Assembly: GCF_018619185.1 (NCBI RefSeq)
Contig: NZ_JAAXYC010000042.1
Coordinates: 1-38,913 of the forward strand
Source: Streptomyces sp. McG3
GTDB taxonomy: Bacteria; Actinomycetota; Actinomycetes; Streptomycetales; Streptomycetaceae
Direction of reading: 5' to 3'
Length of the DNA stretch: 38,913 nt
The notes beneath the pieces are model-generated. The model saw only the letters and a program-made list of their open reading frames with translations, ran no database searches and was not told the origin of the DNA. How positions within the stretch are numbered: the first letter of the stretch is position 1; each line of letters starts with the position of its first letter. The position numbers and the translations under genes were made by a program. Shown here piece after piece: positions 23,576 through 31,736 of this stretch.

Positions 23576-24694
23576 TCAGGCGGCCACGAGCTCCTGCTCG
23601 TGGTTCGGCGCGCTGACCTTCGGCTTCTTGTTCGGCAGTGCGAGCCGGAAGACCTTGTGCCACGCGGAGAAGACCTGCTTGGGCAGCGGGCCGGTGACGT
23701 ACTCCAGCTCGTACTTCTCGAACAGCGCGCGCACCTTCACCGCGACCTCGGCGTACCGGTTGCTCGGCAGGTCCGGGAACAGATGGTGCTCGATCTGGTG
23801 CGACAGGTTGCCGGTCATGAAGTGCATGGCCTTGCTTCCGCTGATGTTCGCCGAACCCATCATCTGGCGCAGGTACCACTGGCCGCGTGTCTCGCCCTGG
23901 ATCGACCGGCGCTCGAAGACCTGTACGCCCTCGGGGAAGTGCCCGCACATGATCACCGAGTGGGTCCAGACGTTGCGGACCAGGTTCGCGGTGAACGTGG
24001 CGGCGAGTGTGGGGAGGAAGGACGGGCCCGACAGCAGAGGGTGGATCACGTAGTCCTTGAGCACCTGCTTGCGGATCTTGCGTCCCACGGCCTTGGCCCG
24101 CGCGCGGAACTCCGGGTTCTTGCGGCGGCGCTTGTGGAGGTTCCTGCCGAGCTCCAGGTCGTACGCCGCGATGCCGTACTCGAAGAAGCAGGCGTTGAGG
24201 AAGTTCCACAGCGGCTGGCCGAGGTGGAAGGGGTGCCACTTCTGGTCCTCGTCGACGCGCATGATGCCGTAGCCGAGGTCGTTGTCCTTGCCGATCACGT
24301 TGGTGTACGTGTGGTGCAGCTCGTTGTGCGAGTGCTTCCACTGCTCGGACGGGGAGACGTGATCCCACTCCCAGGTGGTGGAGTGGATCTTCGGGTCCCG
24401 CATCCAGTCCCACTGGCCGTGCAGGATGTTGTGGCCGATCTCCATGTTGTCCATGATCTTCGCCACGGACAGCCCTGCGGTGCCGAGCAGCCACGCGGGC
24501 GGGAAGATCGAGAACAGCAGCACGCCCCTGCTGACCAGTTCGAGCTTGCGCTGCGCCGCGATCACCTTACGGATGTAGGCGGCGTCCTTCTCGCCGCGGC
24601 AGGCGATCACCTCGTCGCGGATCGCGTCCAGCTCGCGGCCCAGCTCCTCGATCTGCTCCGAGGTCAGGTGGGCGGTGGGGTCGATGGCGGTCAA
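23576..24694 (-). CDS. Membrane fatty-acid desaturase (DesA3-like)
   Basis: 372 aa from the TTG at 24694. The three histidine boxes of the membrane desaturase family are present: HNILH, HSHNELHH and HQIEHH (the last with the Gln-x-x-His-His form used by acyl-CoA/lipid desaturases). Hydrophobic segments (GVLLFSIFPPAWLLGTAGLSV and FLPTLAATFTANLV) anchor it in the membrane. It should introduce a double bond into a fatty acyl chain using electrons from the adjacent reductase. The start is supported by AGGAG 4 bases upstream; that AGGAG partly overlaps the TAG stop of the ferredoxin reductase gene, so the two are translationally coupled. The pairing parallels mycobacterial desA3 with its oxidoreductase (Rv3229c/Rv3230c). 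Confidence 0.95.
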   Translation of the reverse strand: MTAIDPTAHLTSEQIEELGRELDAIRDEVIACRGEKDAAYIRKVIAAQRKLELVSRGVLLFSIFPPAWLLGTAGLSVAKIMDNMEIGHNILHGQWDWMRDPKIHSTTWEWDHVSPSEQWKHSHNELHHTYTNVIGKDNDLGYGIMRVDEDQKWHPFHLGQPLWNFLNACFFEYGIAAYDLELGRNLHKRRRKNPEFRARAKAVGRKIRKQVLKDYVIHPLLSGPSFLPTLAATFTANLVRNVWTHSVIMCGHFPEGVQVFERRSIQGETRGQWYLRQMMGSANISGSKAMHFMTGNLSHQIEHHLFPDLPSNRYAEVAVKVRALFEKYELEYVTGPLPKQVFSAWHKVFRLALPNKKPKVSAPNHEQELVAA

Positions 24695-24701
24695 GGTGCT
24701 C

Positions 24702-25757
24702 CTACCGTTCGATGTCGCACGGGCCCGCGGCGGCGGACACGCAGGTCTGGATGAGGACGCCCGGCTCGGCCTCGGTGATCCCGCCGGTGCGCAGGTCGCG
24801 GACGGCGCCCGCCTTGAGCGGCGTGACACAGCCGAAGCAGATGCCCATGCGGCACCCGGAGGGCATGAGCACGCCGGCCTCCTCGCCGATGTCCAGCAAC
24901 GGCGTGGCACCGTCCGCCGCGACGGTCTTGCCGGAGGCGCTGAAGGTGACCTCGCCGCCGTCGCCCGCGACGACGATGCCGGCGCGGAAACGTTCGGTGT
25001 GCAGGCGCTCCTGGACGCCGTGCTCGGTCCAGTGCTCTTCGGCGGCGTCGAGCAGGCCCGCGGGCCCGCAAGCCCAGGTCTCGCGCTCGGCCCAGTCGGG
25101 CACGAGTTCGTCGATACGGGCGATGTCGAGCATGCCGTCCGTGTCGGTGTGCACCTCGATAAGACGGAGTTTCCTGTCCGCGACCAGATCGTGCAGTTCG
25201 TCGCGGAAGATCACGTCGTGCGGCCGTGGCGCGCTGTGGACCATGACGACGTCGTCGAGCTCGGTGTCGCGCAGCATGCCCATCACGGGCGTGATGCCGC
25301 TGCCGGCCGTCAGGTAGAGCACCTTGGCGGGCTTGGCCTGCGACAGCACGAAATCGCCGGTCGGCTGGTCGAGCTGGATCAGCGTGCCCGGTTTCGCCTT
25401 GCGGACCAGGTGGTTGCTGACCTTGCCGTCCGGGATCGCCTTCACGGTGATCGTGATACGGCCGTCCCGGCGATGTGCCGGCGAGGTGAGGGAGTAGGCA
25501 CGCCACAGGCGCACCCCGTCGACGTCGACCCCGATCCGCACGTACTGACCGGCTGTGTGGCCGCGCCAGCCCCGTCCCGGCCTGATCACGACAGTCGCGG
25601 CGTCGCCCGTCTCCGGAAGCACGGCCTCGATGCGCCCACACAGGTCGGCGCCCGCACGCAGCGGGCTGACCAGGTCGAGGTAGTCCGACGGCAGCAGCGG
25701 CGTCGTGACCATCTCCAGCAGTTTCCACGCCCTACTGCGGAGGGCTGCACTCGTCAT
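24702..25757 (-). CDS. FAD/NAD(P)H ferredoxin reductase with C-terminal [2Fe-2S] domain
   Basis: 351 aa. The FAD domain shows RAYSLTS, and the NAD(P)H domain shows YLTAGSGITPVMGML. The C-terminal ferredoxin domain carries the plant-type cluster ligands C-R-M-G-I-C-F-G-C with the last Cys in IQTCVS. This single-chain electron donor is the known type for membrane desaturases in actinobacteria (Rv3230c-like), passing electrons from NAD(P)H to the desaturase. It precedes the desaturase gene with only a 7-base gap and a shared ribosome site. It is divergent from the PucR regulator. Both probably share the promoter region holding GTCCTG-accg-CAGGAC. Confidence 0.95.
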   Translation of the reverse strand: MTSAALRSRAWKLLEMVTTPLLPSDYLDLVSPLRAGADLCGRIEAVLPETGDAATVVIRPGRGWRGHTAGQYVRIGVDVDGVRLWRAYSLTSPAHRRDGRITITVKAIPDGKVSNHLVRKAKPGTLIQLDQPTGDFVLSQAKPAKVLYLTAGSGITPVMGMLRDTELDDVVMVHSAPRPHDVIFRDELHDLVADRKLRLIEVHTDTDGMLDIARIDELVPDWAERETWACGPAGLLDAAEEHWTEHGVQERLHTERFRAGIVVAGDGGEVTFSASGKTVAADGATPLLDIGEEAGVLMPSGCRMGICFGCVTPLKAGAVRDLRTGGITEAEPGVLIQTCVSAAAGPCDIER

Positions 25758-25788
25758 GACCCCAGCTTGCTGCGCCCCATGGCGTAAA

Positions 25789-25804
25789 GTCCTGACCGCA
25801 GGAC
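25789..25804. promoter_or_regulatory. Inverted repeat between ferredoxin reductase and PucR genes
   Basis: GTCCTG-accg-CAGGAC, perfect 6-base arms with a 4-base centre, lies 32 bases upstream of the reductase start and about 41 bases upstream of the PucR start. An 8-base palindrome, CTGATCAG, follows at 25811-25818. Either could be the PucR binding site. Confidence 0.45.
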
Positions 25805-25844
25805 GTGAATCTGATCAGCTGAATTGTTCGCAGGGAACAAAAAC

Positions 25845-27008
25845 ATGAGCCATGCAATCCGGAGGGCCAGCGAGCTGGCCCTGGACGAGACGACGGTCAC
25901 CGCCCTGCGGACCGCTCTGAAGACCACCGCCGACGAGATCGTCCAGGCGATCATCGATGAGGTCCCTTCCTACGCCAACGCCCTTTCCGGCCGCATGGGC
26001 GGCACCATCCGCCGAGCCGTCCGCACCGCCCTGGCGCACTACCTGGACCTCGCGAGCGGCAACGCCACAGGCGGCGACGGCGGTGACGCGGCCTACGAGC
26101 TGGGCCGCGGCGAGGTGCGCGACGGCCGTTCGATGGACGCCCTGCTCAGTGCCTACCGCGTCGGCGCCCGCGTGGCCTGGCGATGCCTCGCGGCGGGTGC
26201 CGTACCCGCGGGTCTGCCCGCCGCCGAGGTCGCCAAGTTCGCCGAGCTGACCTTCGCCTACATCGATGAGCTCTCCGCCGCGAGCGCCGCGGGGCACGCC
26301 GACGAACTGGCAGCCCGGGGCAGGGCCCACGAGCGCCACCTGGAGCACCTGGCGCGCGACCTCCTCGCGGGCGCGAGCCGGGACGTGCTGCTGGCCTCCG
26401 GTCAACGGGCCGGGTGGCAGCCTCCGGTTTCGCTGACGGCGGTCCTGCTGCCCGCCGCTCAGGCCCGGCCCGCCTACCGCACGCTCGACCCGAACACCCT
26501 GGTCCTCGACGATCTGCCGGATGCCATCGGTGTGCTGCTCGTCCCCGATGCCGACCGATCACATCTCTTGCGGCAGCTGACCGACCGCACAGCCGTGGTC
26601 GGCCCGGCCCGGCCGTGGACGCGCGCGTCCGCCTCGTACGCGCGAGCCGCGCGTGCCCGCTCCCTTTCCGCCGGTATTCGCGACACCGAGGACCACCTGC
26701 CCGAGCTGGTGCTGAGCGCCGACGCGGACGCGTTCGCAGACCTGCGTGCCCGAGCCCTCGCACCCTTGCGGACCTTGCCCGTCGCGACCGCACGGCGGCT
26801 GGAGGAGACGTTGCGGGCGTGGCTGCTGTACCAGGGCAGACGGGACGAGGTGGCGGCGGAACTGTTCGTTCACCCCCAGACGGTCCGGTACCGGATGTCT
26901 CAGCTGCGGGAGCTCTTCCCGGACCTGGGATCGCCGCACCGGGTCCTCGAACTGACGCTGGCTGTCGGTCTTCGGGCCGAGCTGACGAGCGCACCGCGCG
27001 AGGGATGA
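25845..27008 (+). CDS. PucR-type helix-turn-helix regulator
   Basis: 387 aa from the ATG at 25845; a TTG at 25824 is an alternative. The C-terminal PucR/CdaR helix-turn-helix is clear: LEETLRAWLLYQGRRDEVAAELFVHPQTVRYRMSQLRELFPDLGS. The N-terminal region, residues about 20-160, is helical (TALRTALKTTADEIVQAIIDEVPSYANALSGRMGGTIRRAVRTALAHYL, DALLSAYRVGARVAWR) and resembles the RsbT co-antagonist/RsbRD-like domain that often precedes PucR. The central part is a degenerate GGDEF-like segment. It is divergent from the ferredoxin reductase/desaturase pair, an arrangement common in actinobacteria, so it probably controls desaturation of membrane lipids. A thioredoxin-like gene follows by 37 bases and may be in the same operon. 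Confidence 0.9.
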   Translation: MSHAIRRASELALDETTVTALRTALKTTADEIVQAIIDEVPSYANALSGRMGGTIRRAVRTALAHYLDLASGNATGGDGGDAAYELGRGEVRDGRSMDALLSAYRVGARVAWRCLAAGAVPAGLPAAEVAKFAELTFAYIDELSAASAAGHADELAARGRAHERHLEHLARDLLAGASRDVLLASGQRAGWQPPVSLTAVLLPAAQARPAYRTLDPNTLVLDDLPDAIGVLLVPDADRSHLLRQLTDRTAVVGPARPWTRASASYARAARARSLSAGIRDTEDHLPELVLSADADAFADLRARALAPLRTLPVATARRLEETLRAWLLYQGRRDEVAAELFVHPQTVRYRMSQLRELFPDLGSPHRVLELTLAVGLRAELTSAPREG

Positions 27009-27045
27009 TGGAACGGAATGACGGAACGTGAGGGCAGGAGCTTCC

Positions 27046-27384
27046 ATGGCACATCGGGTTCACCGGCCCCGTGAGGACGCGGAGTTCGCTTTCATCCTCG
27101 GGATGAGCGAAGTTCCGGTCCTCGCGTACTTCACCGGGACATGGCCCAAGGCAATCGAGCCCTGCCGGGTGATGGACCTGGTCGTGGGTGGCATCGCCGA
27201 CGACTGCGCGGGGCGCCTGACGGTCGTCCGCACCGACATCACGCGTTGTCCGGCGGCAACCGAGAGATACGGGGTCACCGGAGCCCCGGCCTGCGTCCTG
27301 CTGAAGGAGGGAGAGGCGGTGGCGCACGGCGCGGGGCCCATGACCAGCGCCGAGGTACGGCAGTTCCTGGACGGCCACCTCTGA
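27046..27384 (+). CDS. Thioredoxin-like protein with one active-site Cys
   Basis: 112 aa, ATG at 27046 behind AGGAG. The thioredoxin fold outline is recognisable: strand VPVLAYFTGTW, then the helix with EPCRVMDLVV, strand RLTVVRTDIT, the cis-Pro loop GVTGAPACVLL, and a terminal helix SAEVRQFLDGHL. The usual WCGPC is replaced by WPKAIEPC, so only the second position Cys is kept; other Cys are TRCPA and PACV. It therefore cannot act as a normal dithiol thioredoxin. It could be a monothiol-type or non-catalytic partner. It follows PucR by 37 bases, suggesting joint expression with the lipid-desaturation regulator; function inferred only from context. Confidence 0.78.
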   Translation: MAHRVHRPREDAEFAFILGMSEVPVLAYFTGTWPKAIEPCRVMDLVVGGIADDCAGRLTVVRTDITRCPAATERYGVTGAPACVLLKEGEAVAHGAGPMTSAEVRQFLDGHL

Positions 27385-27408
27385 GCGGCCGCTGCGGCAC
27401 ACGGCCGC
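27385..27408. terminator. Hairpin directly after the thioredoxin-like stop
   Basis: GCGGCCG/CGGCCGC perfect 7-base arms with a 10-base loop start right after the TGA. A short tandem of GTCACGCCC follows at 27421-27443. It probably ends the PucR/thioredoxin transcript. Confidence 0.5.
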
Positions 27409-27603
27409 GAAGCCCGTCATGTCACGCCCGTCACGCCCGTCACGTCTCGTCCATGGAAGCTGGGCCGCCTGAGCCCCCACGCCGACGTCGCCGGGGGGAT
27501 CCGGGCGGCTGAGGCGTGGGGGAGCGGAGCGCGCGCAGGGTTCCGGACTCCGAGGATCTCGGCTGTCCCGCAGCGGCCTGCCCAGTTCCGGAAGGGGGCG
27601 TCG

Positions 27604-28362
27604 TCAGGCCGACGATCCACTGTCGATGACCAGGTCGGTGCCGACGACCGAGCCGGCAGCGGGCGAGGCGAGGTAGAGCACCGCGGCCGCCACTTCACCG
27701 GCCTCCGCGACCCGGCCGAGCGGGTTCTCCGTCTTCATCCGCTCCGCCCGGTCGGCCTCGGTCTCGCCGGGTCGCAGTGACATGGGGGCGGCGGAGGCGC
27801 CGGGGCTGACGGCGTTGATGCGGATGCCCTGGTGGATGTGGTCGAGAGCGGCGGCGCGGGTCAGTGCGGAGACCGCTGCCTTGGAGGTGATGTACGTGGC
27901 GGCGTTCGGGATCCGCAGGTGTGCGCCCAGGTTGGAGGAGATGTTGACGATGGTGCCGCCGCCGTTCTCCCTCATGTGGGCGATCTCGTGCTTCATGGCC
28001 AGCCAGACGCCGGTGACATTGGTCCTCAGTACCGCGTCCCAGTCCTCCTCGCTCACCTCGCCGACGGGGACGGTGCCCCGGAATATCCCGGCGTTGTTGA
28101 CCGCGACGTCCAGTGAGCCGAAGCGGGCGACGCTCTCCCGAACGAGATCCTGGAGCCGTCCGGAGTCGGTGACATCGGCGGTGACGGCGGCGGCTGTGCC
28201 ACCGGCTGCCTCGATGAGGTCGACCGTCTCGTCCAGGGAGGCCGCGGTGCGTCCTGCGGCGACCACGGATGCGCCCTCGGCGGCGAAGGCGAGCGCGATA
28301 GCGCGGCCGAGGCCGGAGCCCGCGCCGGTGACGAGGACGGTCTTGCCGGTGAAGCGGTTCAT
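27604..28362 (-). CDS. Short-chain dehydrogenase/reductase (SDR)
   Basis: 252 aa, classical SDR length. The cofactor motif TGAGSGLG is at residues 12-19, NNAG lies in the middle, the catalytic Ser is in IVNISSNLG, and Tyr-x3-Lys is in ATYITSKAA. It binds NAD(P)(H) through the N-terminal Rossmann fold; the acidic/basic discrimination after strand 2 (AAGRTAASLD) suggests NADP preference by the Arg, weakly. The ATG at 28362 has AGGGAG 8 bases upstream. It follows the MFS gene by 25 bases on the same strand, so it is the second gene of that operon under the TetR at 29811. It may modify a compound that the MFS protein exports. Confidence 0.94.
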   Translation of the reverse strand: MNRFTGKTVLVTGAGSGLGRAIALAFAAEGASVVAAGRTAASLDETVDLIEAAGGTAAAVTADVTDSGRLQDLVRESVARFGSLDVAVNNAGIFRGTVPVGEVSEEDWDAVLRTNVTGVWLAMKHEIAHMRENGGGTIVNISSNLGAHLRIPNAATYITSKAAVSALTRAAALDHIHQGIRINAVSPGASAAPMSLRPGETEADRAERMKTENPLGRVAEAGEVAAAVLYLASPAAGSVVGTDLVIDSGSSA

Positions 28363-28387
28363 TTCGGTGACTCCCTTGAGTGATGGA

Positions 28388-29734
28388 CTACTTGGTGCGG
28401 TGGTTCAGGAGGGCCGCGACGGCGAGGGCGGCCCCCGTCGCGGCCAGGGACCAGGGGTCGCTGTCGAGTGTGAGCAGGACGGCGAAGAGGACGGTCGGGC
28501 CAGCTTCCATCGCGGTGTTCAGCACGCCGCCCGCTAGCCCGGTCCGCTGCAGCGGTACCCCTTCGGTGGCGAGCACGGCGGCTCCGGCGAAGGAGGCCGC
28601 GGCACCGGTCGGCAGCAGCACAAGGCCCGGCAGCAGCCCGTACGCGTACGAGGTGTGCGTGTCGAACCCGGTGAAGGCGAGGAGAGCGAGCCCGGCCGAA
28701 CCTGTGCCCAGCCCGGCGGCCGTGACGGTTCGGGCTCCGTACCGGCCGATGAGCGGTCCTGCCACCCGGCCCGAGGCGACCAGCGCGACGGCGAACGGCA
28801 CGAAGGCGGCCGAGGTCTGCAACGGTGACCAGCCGCGCTCCTGCTGGAGGTGGAGTGAGAGAACCACGAAGGTCATCGCGGTCGCGCAGGAACTCAGCGC
28901 GACGGCTGCAAGGGCCAGGGCCCGCCGCCGGTCGGACAGGAAACCGGGGGGCAGCAGGGGATCGCGGGCCCAGCGCTCGGCGTACCAGAACGCGGCCAGT
29001 AACGCGGTCCCGCCGAGCAGTGGTACGAGCACGCCGGCCGACGATCCGGGACGGGCGTCGGTGACGACGAGCCCGTAGCTGGCGAGGGTGATCCCGGCGG
29101 TGGCGAGCAGAGCACCGGGCAGGTCGAGACTCCTGCCCCGGTTCGGTGCGGTGTCCGGCAGCAGCCTGGGTGTGAGGACGAGGGCTGCGATCGCCACCAC
29201 GACGGGTACCGCGAAGGTCCAGCGCCAGGAGAGCAGCGCGGAGATGACGCCGGAGAGCAGGTTGCCCGCCGTCGCGCCGAGCACCGAGAGCCCGCCCCAG
29301 GTGGCCATCGCCCTGCCGTACGCGGCGGGGGAGGGGAAGACCGCGCGCAGCACGGTCATGGCGGCCGGCGCGATGAGCGCCGCGCCCGCGCCCTGGGTGA
29401 AGCGCGCCGCGAGCAGTGCCTCGATACCGGGGGCGAGTGGGGCGGCGGCCGAGGCGATGACGAAGAGGACAAGGCCCGCGACGAGGGCGCGTCGCCCGCC
29501 GTAGCGGTCGGCGAGGCGTCCGCCGAAGAGCAACAGCCCGGCGAAGGTCAGTCCGTAGGCGGTGCTGAGCAGGATCACGTCGGCGCGCTCGAGGTCGAGT
29601 TCGTGAGCAACGCGGGGCAGCGGTACGGCGATCGCGGCGAGCGTGAAGATCAGCGTGGCCTGGATGCCGCCGAGGAGGACGAAGGCGGACCTGTGTCGCA
29701 TGGCGCTGACGTGGGCGGTGCCCGTGGCGGTCAT
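28388..29734 (-). CDS. MFS drug-efflux transporter
   Basis: 448 aa from the ATG at 29734; an ATG at 29737 is immediately upstream, but the G-rich ribosome site fits 29734 better. About 12-14 hydrophobic segments run through the chain. Motif A reads LLFGGRLADRYGGRRALVAG. The LARFTQGAGAALIAPAAMTVLRAVFP stretch is the helix-5 motif C region of drug antiporters. The total length and fold suggest the DHA family (QacA/EmrB-like or 12-helix). Operon order is MFS then SDR, both driven from a promoter with the 16-base operator at 29750-29765. It probably exports the ligand sensed by the neighbouring TetR. Confidence 0.94.
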   Translation of the reverse strand: MTATGTAHVSAMRHRSAFVLLGGIQATLIFTLAAIAVPLPRVAHELDLERADVILLSTAYGLTFAGLLLFGGRLADRYGGRRALVAGLVLFVIASAAAPLAPGIEALLAARFTQGAGAALIAPAAMTVLRAVFPSPAAYGRAMATWGGLSVLGATAGNLLSGVISALLSWRWTFAVPVVVAIAALVLTPRLLPDTAPNRGRSLDLPGALLATAGITLASYGLVVTDARPGSSAGVLVPLLGGTALLAAFWYAERWARDPLLPPGFLSDRRRALALAAVALSSCATAMTFVVLSLHLQQERGWSPLQTSAAFVPFAVALVASGRVAGPLIGRYGARTVTAAGLGTGSAGLALLAFTGFDTHTSYAYGLLPGLVLLPTGAAASFAGAAVLATEGVPLQRTGLAGGVLNTAMEAGPTVLFAVLLTLDSDPWSLAATGAALAVAALLNHRTK

Positions 29735-29749
29735 CATTCCCCCCGATAT

Positions 29750-29765
29750 TTGACCGATCAGTCCA
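29750..29765. promoter_or_regulatory. TetR operator upstream of the MFS/SDR operon
   Basis: TTGACCGATCAGTCCA, with GAC...GTC symmetry. It differs by only two transitions from the site before the TetR gene at 30417-30432 (TTGACCGACCGGTCCA on the minus strand). It lies 16 bases upstream of the MFS start, over the likely promoter or leader. Confidence 0.7.
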
Positions 29766-29810
29766 TTATTTGGGCGTGCGAAAGTGCCTGGCGGCTCCGG
29801 TGGGTGTGGT

Positions 29811-30395
29811 TCAGTCCAGCAGGGTCAGCGCCTGTTCGGCCGCGTCGCGCACCCGGGCGGGGTCGTTCGACGCCTTGCCGACGATGCGTACGCCCTGCAG
29901 CAGGACGAGCAGCAGGTGGGCCAGCGCTCGCGGATCACGGCCCTCGGGGAGCTCTCCCTGGGCCTGGGCCCGCACGAGCGCGGAGTGCAGCAGGGTCTCG
30001 ATGTGCTCCCAGCTGATCTCGACCCTGCGGGCCGCCGCGGGGTCGTGCGGGGCCAGCTCGGCTGCGGTGTTGGTGACGAAGCAGCCGTTCAAGCGCCCTT
30101 CCGGAGAGGCGGCTTCCGTGGCGAAGCGGCGCACCAGGCCCCGCACCGCGGGCAGTGCGGGGCCTGGCTGGGAGAGCTCGGACATGAGAAGCGGGTCGCG
30201 CATCTCGGCGTACCGGTCCATGGCCTTCAGATACAGCTCGTGCTTGCTGCCGAAGGTCGCGTAGATGCTGGCGCGGCCGATTCCGAGGTGCTCGACGAGA
30301 TCTGTCACCGACGTCGCTTCGTAACCGCGCCGCCAGAACAGCTCAAGGGCCGACTGCAGTGCGGCGTCCGGATCGAATTCCTTGGTCCTGGCCAC
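29811..30395 (-). CDS. TetR-family regulator of the MFS/SDR operon
   Basis: 194 aa. The helix-turn-helix is at residues about 8-52: ALQSALELFWRRGYEATSVTDLVEHLGIGRASIYATFGSKHELYLKAM, a pattern typical of the AcrR/TetR_N group. The C-terminal domain includes RLNGCFVTNTAAELAPHDPAAARRVEISWEHIETLLHSAL and matches the TetR_C_16-like type often linked to MFS and SDR genes. It lies directly upstream of the MFS gene on the same strand, 76 bases from its start. The two shared operators show that it binds both its own promoter and the MFS promoter; that conclusion is from sequence matching. Confidence 0.93.
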   Translation of the reverse strand: MARTKEFDPDAALQSALELFWRRGYEATSVTDLVEHLGIGRASIYATFGSKHELYLKAMDRYAEMRDPLLMSELSQPGPALPAVRGLVRRFATEAASPEGRLNGCFVTNTAAELAPHDPAAARRVEISWEHIETLLHSALVRAQAQGELPEGRDPRALAHLLLVLLQGVRIVGKASNDPARVRDAAEQALTLLD

Positions 30396-30416
30396 GTCGA
30401 TGACCCTAGCCTTATC

Positions 30417-30432
30417 TGGACCGGTCGGTCAA
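30417..30432. promoter_or_regulatory. TetR operator upstream of its own gene
   Basis: On the minus strand TTGACCGACCGGTCCA, sharing the TTGACCGAYCRGTCCA consensus with 29750-29765. It starts 22 bases upstream of the TetR ATG. Confidence 0.7.
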
Positions 30433-30756
30433 TAATTTTCCGCGTCGAGCCTGCCCTGTCCACGACGGGCCGTCTCCCGTGTGCCTGTCACGACGCGACA
30501 GCGGAGCCGGCGGCCGAGGACCTGCCGGGCCGGCGACCCGCCCCCATGAACACCGTCGCCGTCCGCCTGCAGTCCTTGGCCGAGGCCTGGACGCAGACAA
30601 CGGACCTGCGCCGGGTCCAGGGCGGCGAAGGTGCCACCCCCGCCTGCCGGAACTGCCGCGGACTCAACCCGGTGAAAGGGGCTGTCGAAGGGGGTTCCGC
30701 CGCCGTGATCACACCAGCCACTACAAGATCATTTCAGCCGTGACCACAGAGACAGC
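30433..30756. other. 324-base gap with a doubtful small ORF
   Basis: No recognised gene. A short frame at 30546-30743 (plus strand, 65 codons, start MNTVAVRLQSLAEAWTQTTDL, with a CRNC pair) shows G/C-biased third positions for its first two thirds, then loses the bias towards its end. It has no ribosome site and no family I know. It may be the stub of a lost gene or chance. Confidence 0.4.
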
Positions 30757-31218
30757 TCAGGTGCGAAGACTCAACCGCACTCTGAGCAGGTGGCGTAGAC
30801 GGGCAGAGGCGCCACGGAGAGTGCCGAGGTTCCTCACCTCGTCCGCCGCAAGCTCCACCCGGTCTGCGAGAGCAAGCACGGCGGCGTAGGGCCGTTCGCC
30901 CTCTTCGAGCTTCGCGGCAACGGCGCCGAGGACAGCTCGAAGAACGACGGGGTTCGCGCCGGAATGCTTCGCCAGCAGACAAAGGAGCCTGTTGTCGTTC
31001 CAGACGCTGTCCCGGGCCGTGCTCAGCTCCTGCAGGGCGACGGGCGGGGTGTGGGGATTGGCAGCCAGGGCCTGCCATACGAAGGGGTACGGACGTCGCG
31101 CGAGACCCTGCAGCACAACGCTGTCCTTCTCGGTCTGCGCCAGTGCGAGGTAGTCGGCGGGCGTGGGCACGAAGATGGGCCTCTCAGGAGCGTCGAAGCC
31201 GTCATCTTGCCACTGCAC
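30757..31218 (-). CDS. LRV-like helical repeat protein (hypothetical)
   Basis: 153 aa from the GTG at 31218, behind GGCGGGGCAAG; the frame is open further upstream into insertion-sequence debris. The core DYLALAQTEKDSVVLQGLARRPYPFVWQALAANPHTPPVALQELSTARDSVWNDNRLLCLLAKHSGANPVVLRAVL repeats a helix-turn-helix pair with A-x-N-P-x-T-P turns, much like the LRV/HEAT-like repeats of the larger protein at 12905. Function unknown; it probably binds another protein in the cytoplasm. It directly abuts a transposase remnant, so its promoter may have been disturbed. Confidence 0.6.
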   Translation of the reverse strand: MQWQDDGFDAPERPIFVPTPADYLALAQTEKDSVVLQGLARRPYPFVWQALAANPHTPPVALQELSTARDSVWNDNRLLCLLAKHSGANPVVLRAVLGAVAAKLEEGERPYAAVLALADRVELAADEVRNLGTLRGASARLRHLLRVRLSLRT

Positions 31219-31235
31219 CTTGCCCCGCCTGCCTC

Positions 31236-31476
31236 GACCGTCATCTACGGGACAAGTCTTGGGCGCTGGTGCCCTTGCCCTGGTGCCGCTTCGCGGCCGC
31301 CGTCTCAAGCGATGGAAGCACCGGCACACCACCACTCACGCCAAGAGCCGCTGTGTCGGTGAGCTGGCGATGGCACCCTGAAGGGCTGGCGACTCCTGCG
31401 GAAACTCCGCTGCGGCACCCACCGCGTCACCAACGTCGTGAAAGCCGTCCTGGTCCTTCACTGCGCCTCGTCGTGA
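31236..31476 (+). pseudogene. C-terminal remnant of an IS5-like transposase
   Basis: The translation reads GAGALALVPLRGRRLKRWKHRHTTTHAKSRCVGELAMA in one frame and then, after a frame change at about 31378, LKGWRLLRKLRCGTHRVTNVVKAVLVLHCASS followed by a stop. This matches the C-terminal region (around the last catalytic Glu helix) of IS5-family transposases of streptomycetes as I know them; the Glu of the usual GEQAM segment is retained as GELAM. The N-terminal two thirds are absent, so it is inactive. Confidence 0.65.
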
Positions 31477-31544
31477 GGTTGGAGAACGCTCAGGGCCCTC
31501 GTGGCTGATGTCGTCGACCACCCCCTCGGCAACCAGGAAGTCCT

Positions 31545-31709
31545 GAACGACATCTCGGCGATTCGCGCCACGGGCATCCCCTGCGCGGACAGCAGCACCA
31601 TCTGGGCCCGCCGCCGGGCCACCAGCGACCCGGTGTCCCTGCGGATGCTTCGCAGCAGCCGCCTGCCCTCGGCGGCATCGATTTCGCGAGCCCGTACACG
31701 TTCTGGCAT
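31545..31709 (-). pseudogene. N-terminal remnant of an IS630-like transposase
   Basis: The chain starts MPERVRAREIDAAEGRRLLRSIRRDTGSLVARRRAQMVLLSAQGMPVARIAEMSF, which is the helix-turn-helix start of IS630/Tc1-type transposases common in actinomycetes. Similarity stops after MSF, where those proteins continue with a further helix and the DDE domain; instead the frame runs into unrelated sequence and stops at 31458. Only about 55 of some 350 residues remain. Confidence 0.65.
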
Positions 31710-31736
31710 CCGCAGGGGATCTCGCTCATCGCGCGG

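Noticed and set aside
20915..25757. P450, nucleotidyltransferase, desaturase and ferredoxin reductase as a biosynthetic gene cluster
   Set aside because: No synthase, peptide-synthetase, terpene or precursor gene is present; strands and operon structure suggest separate modules.
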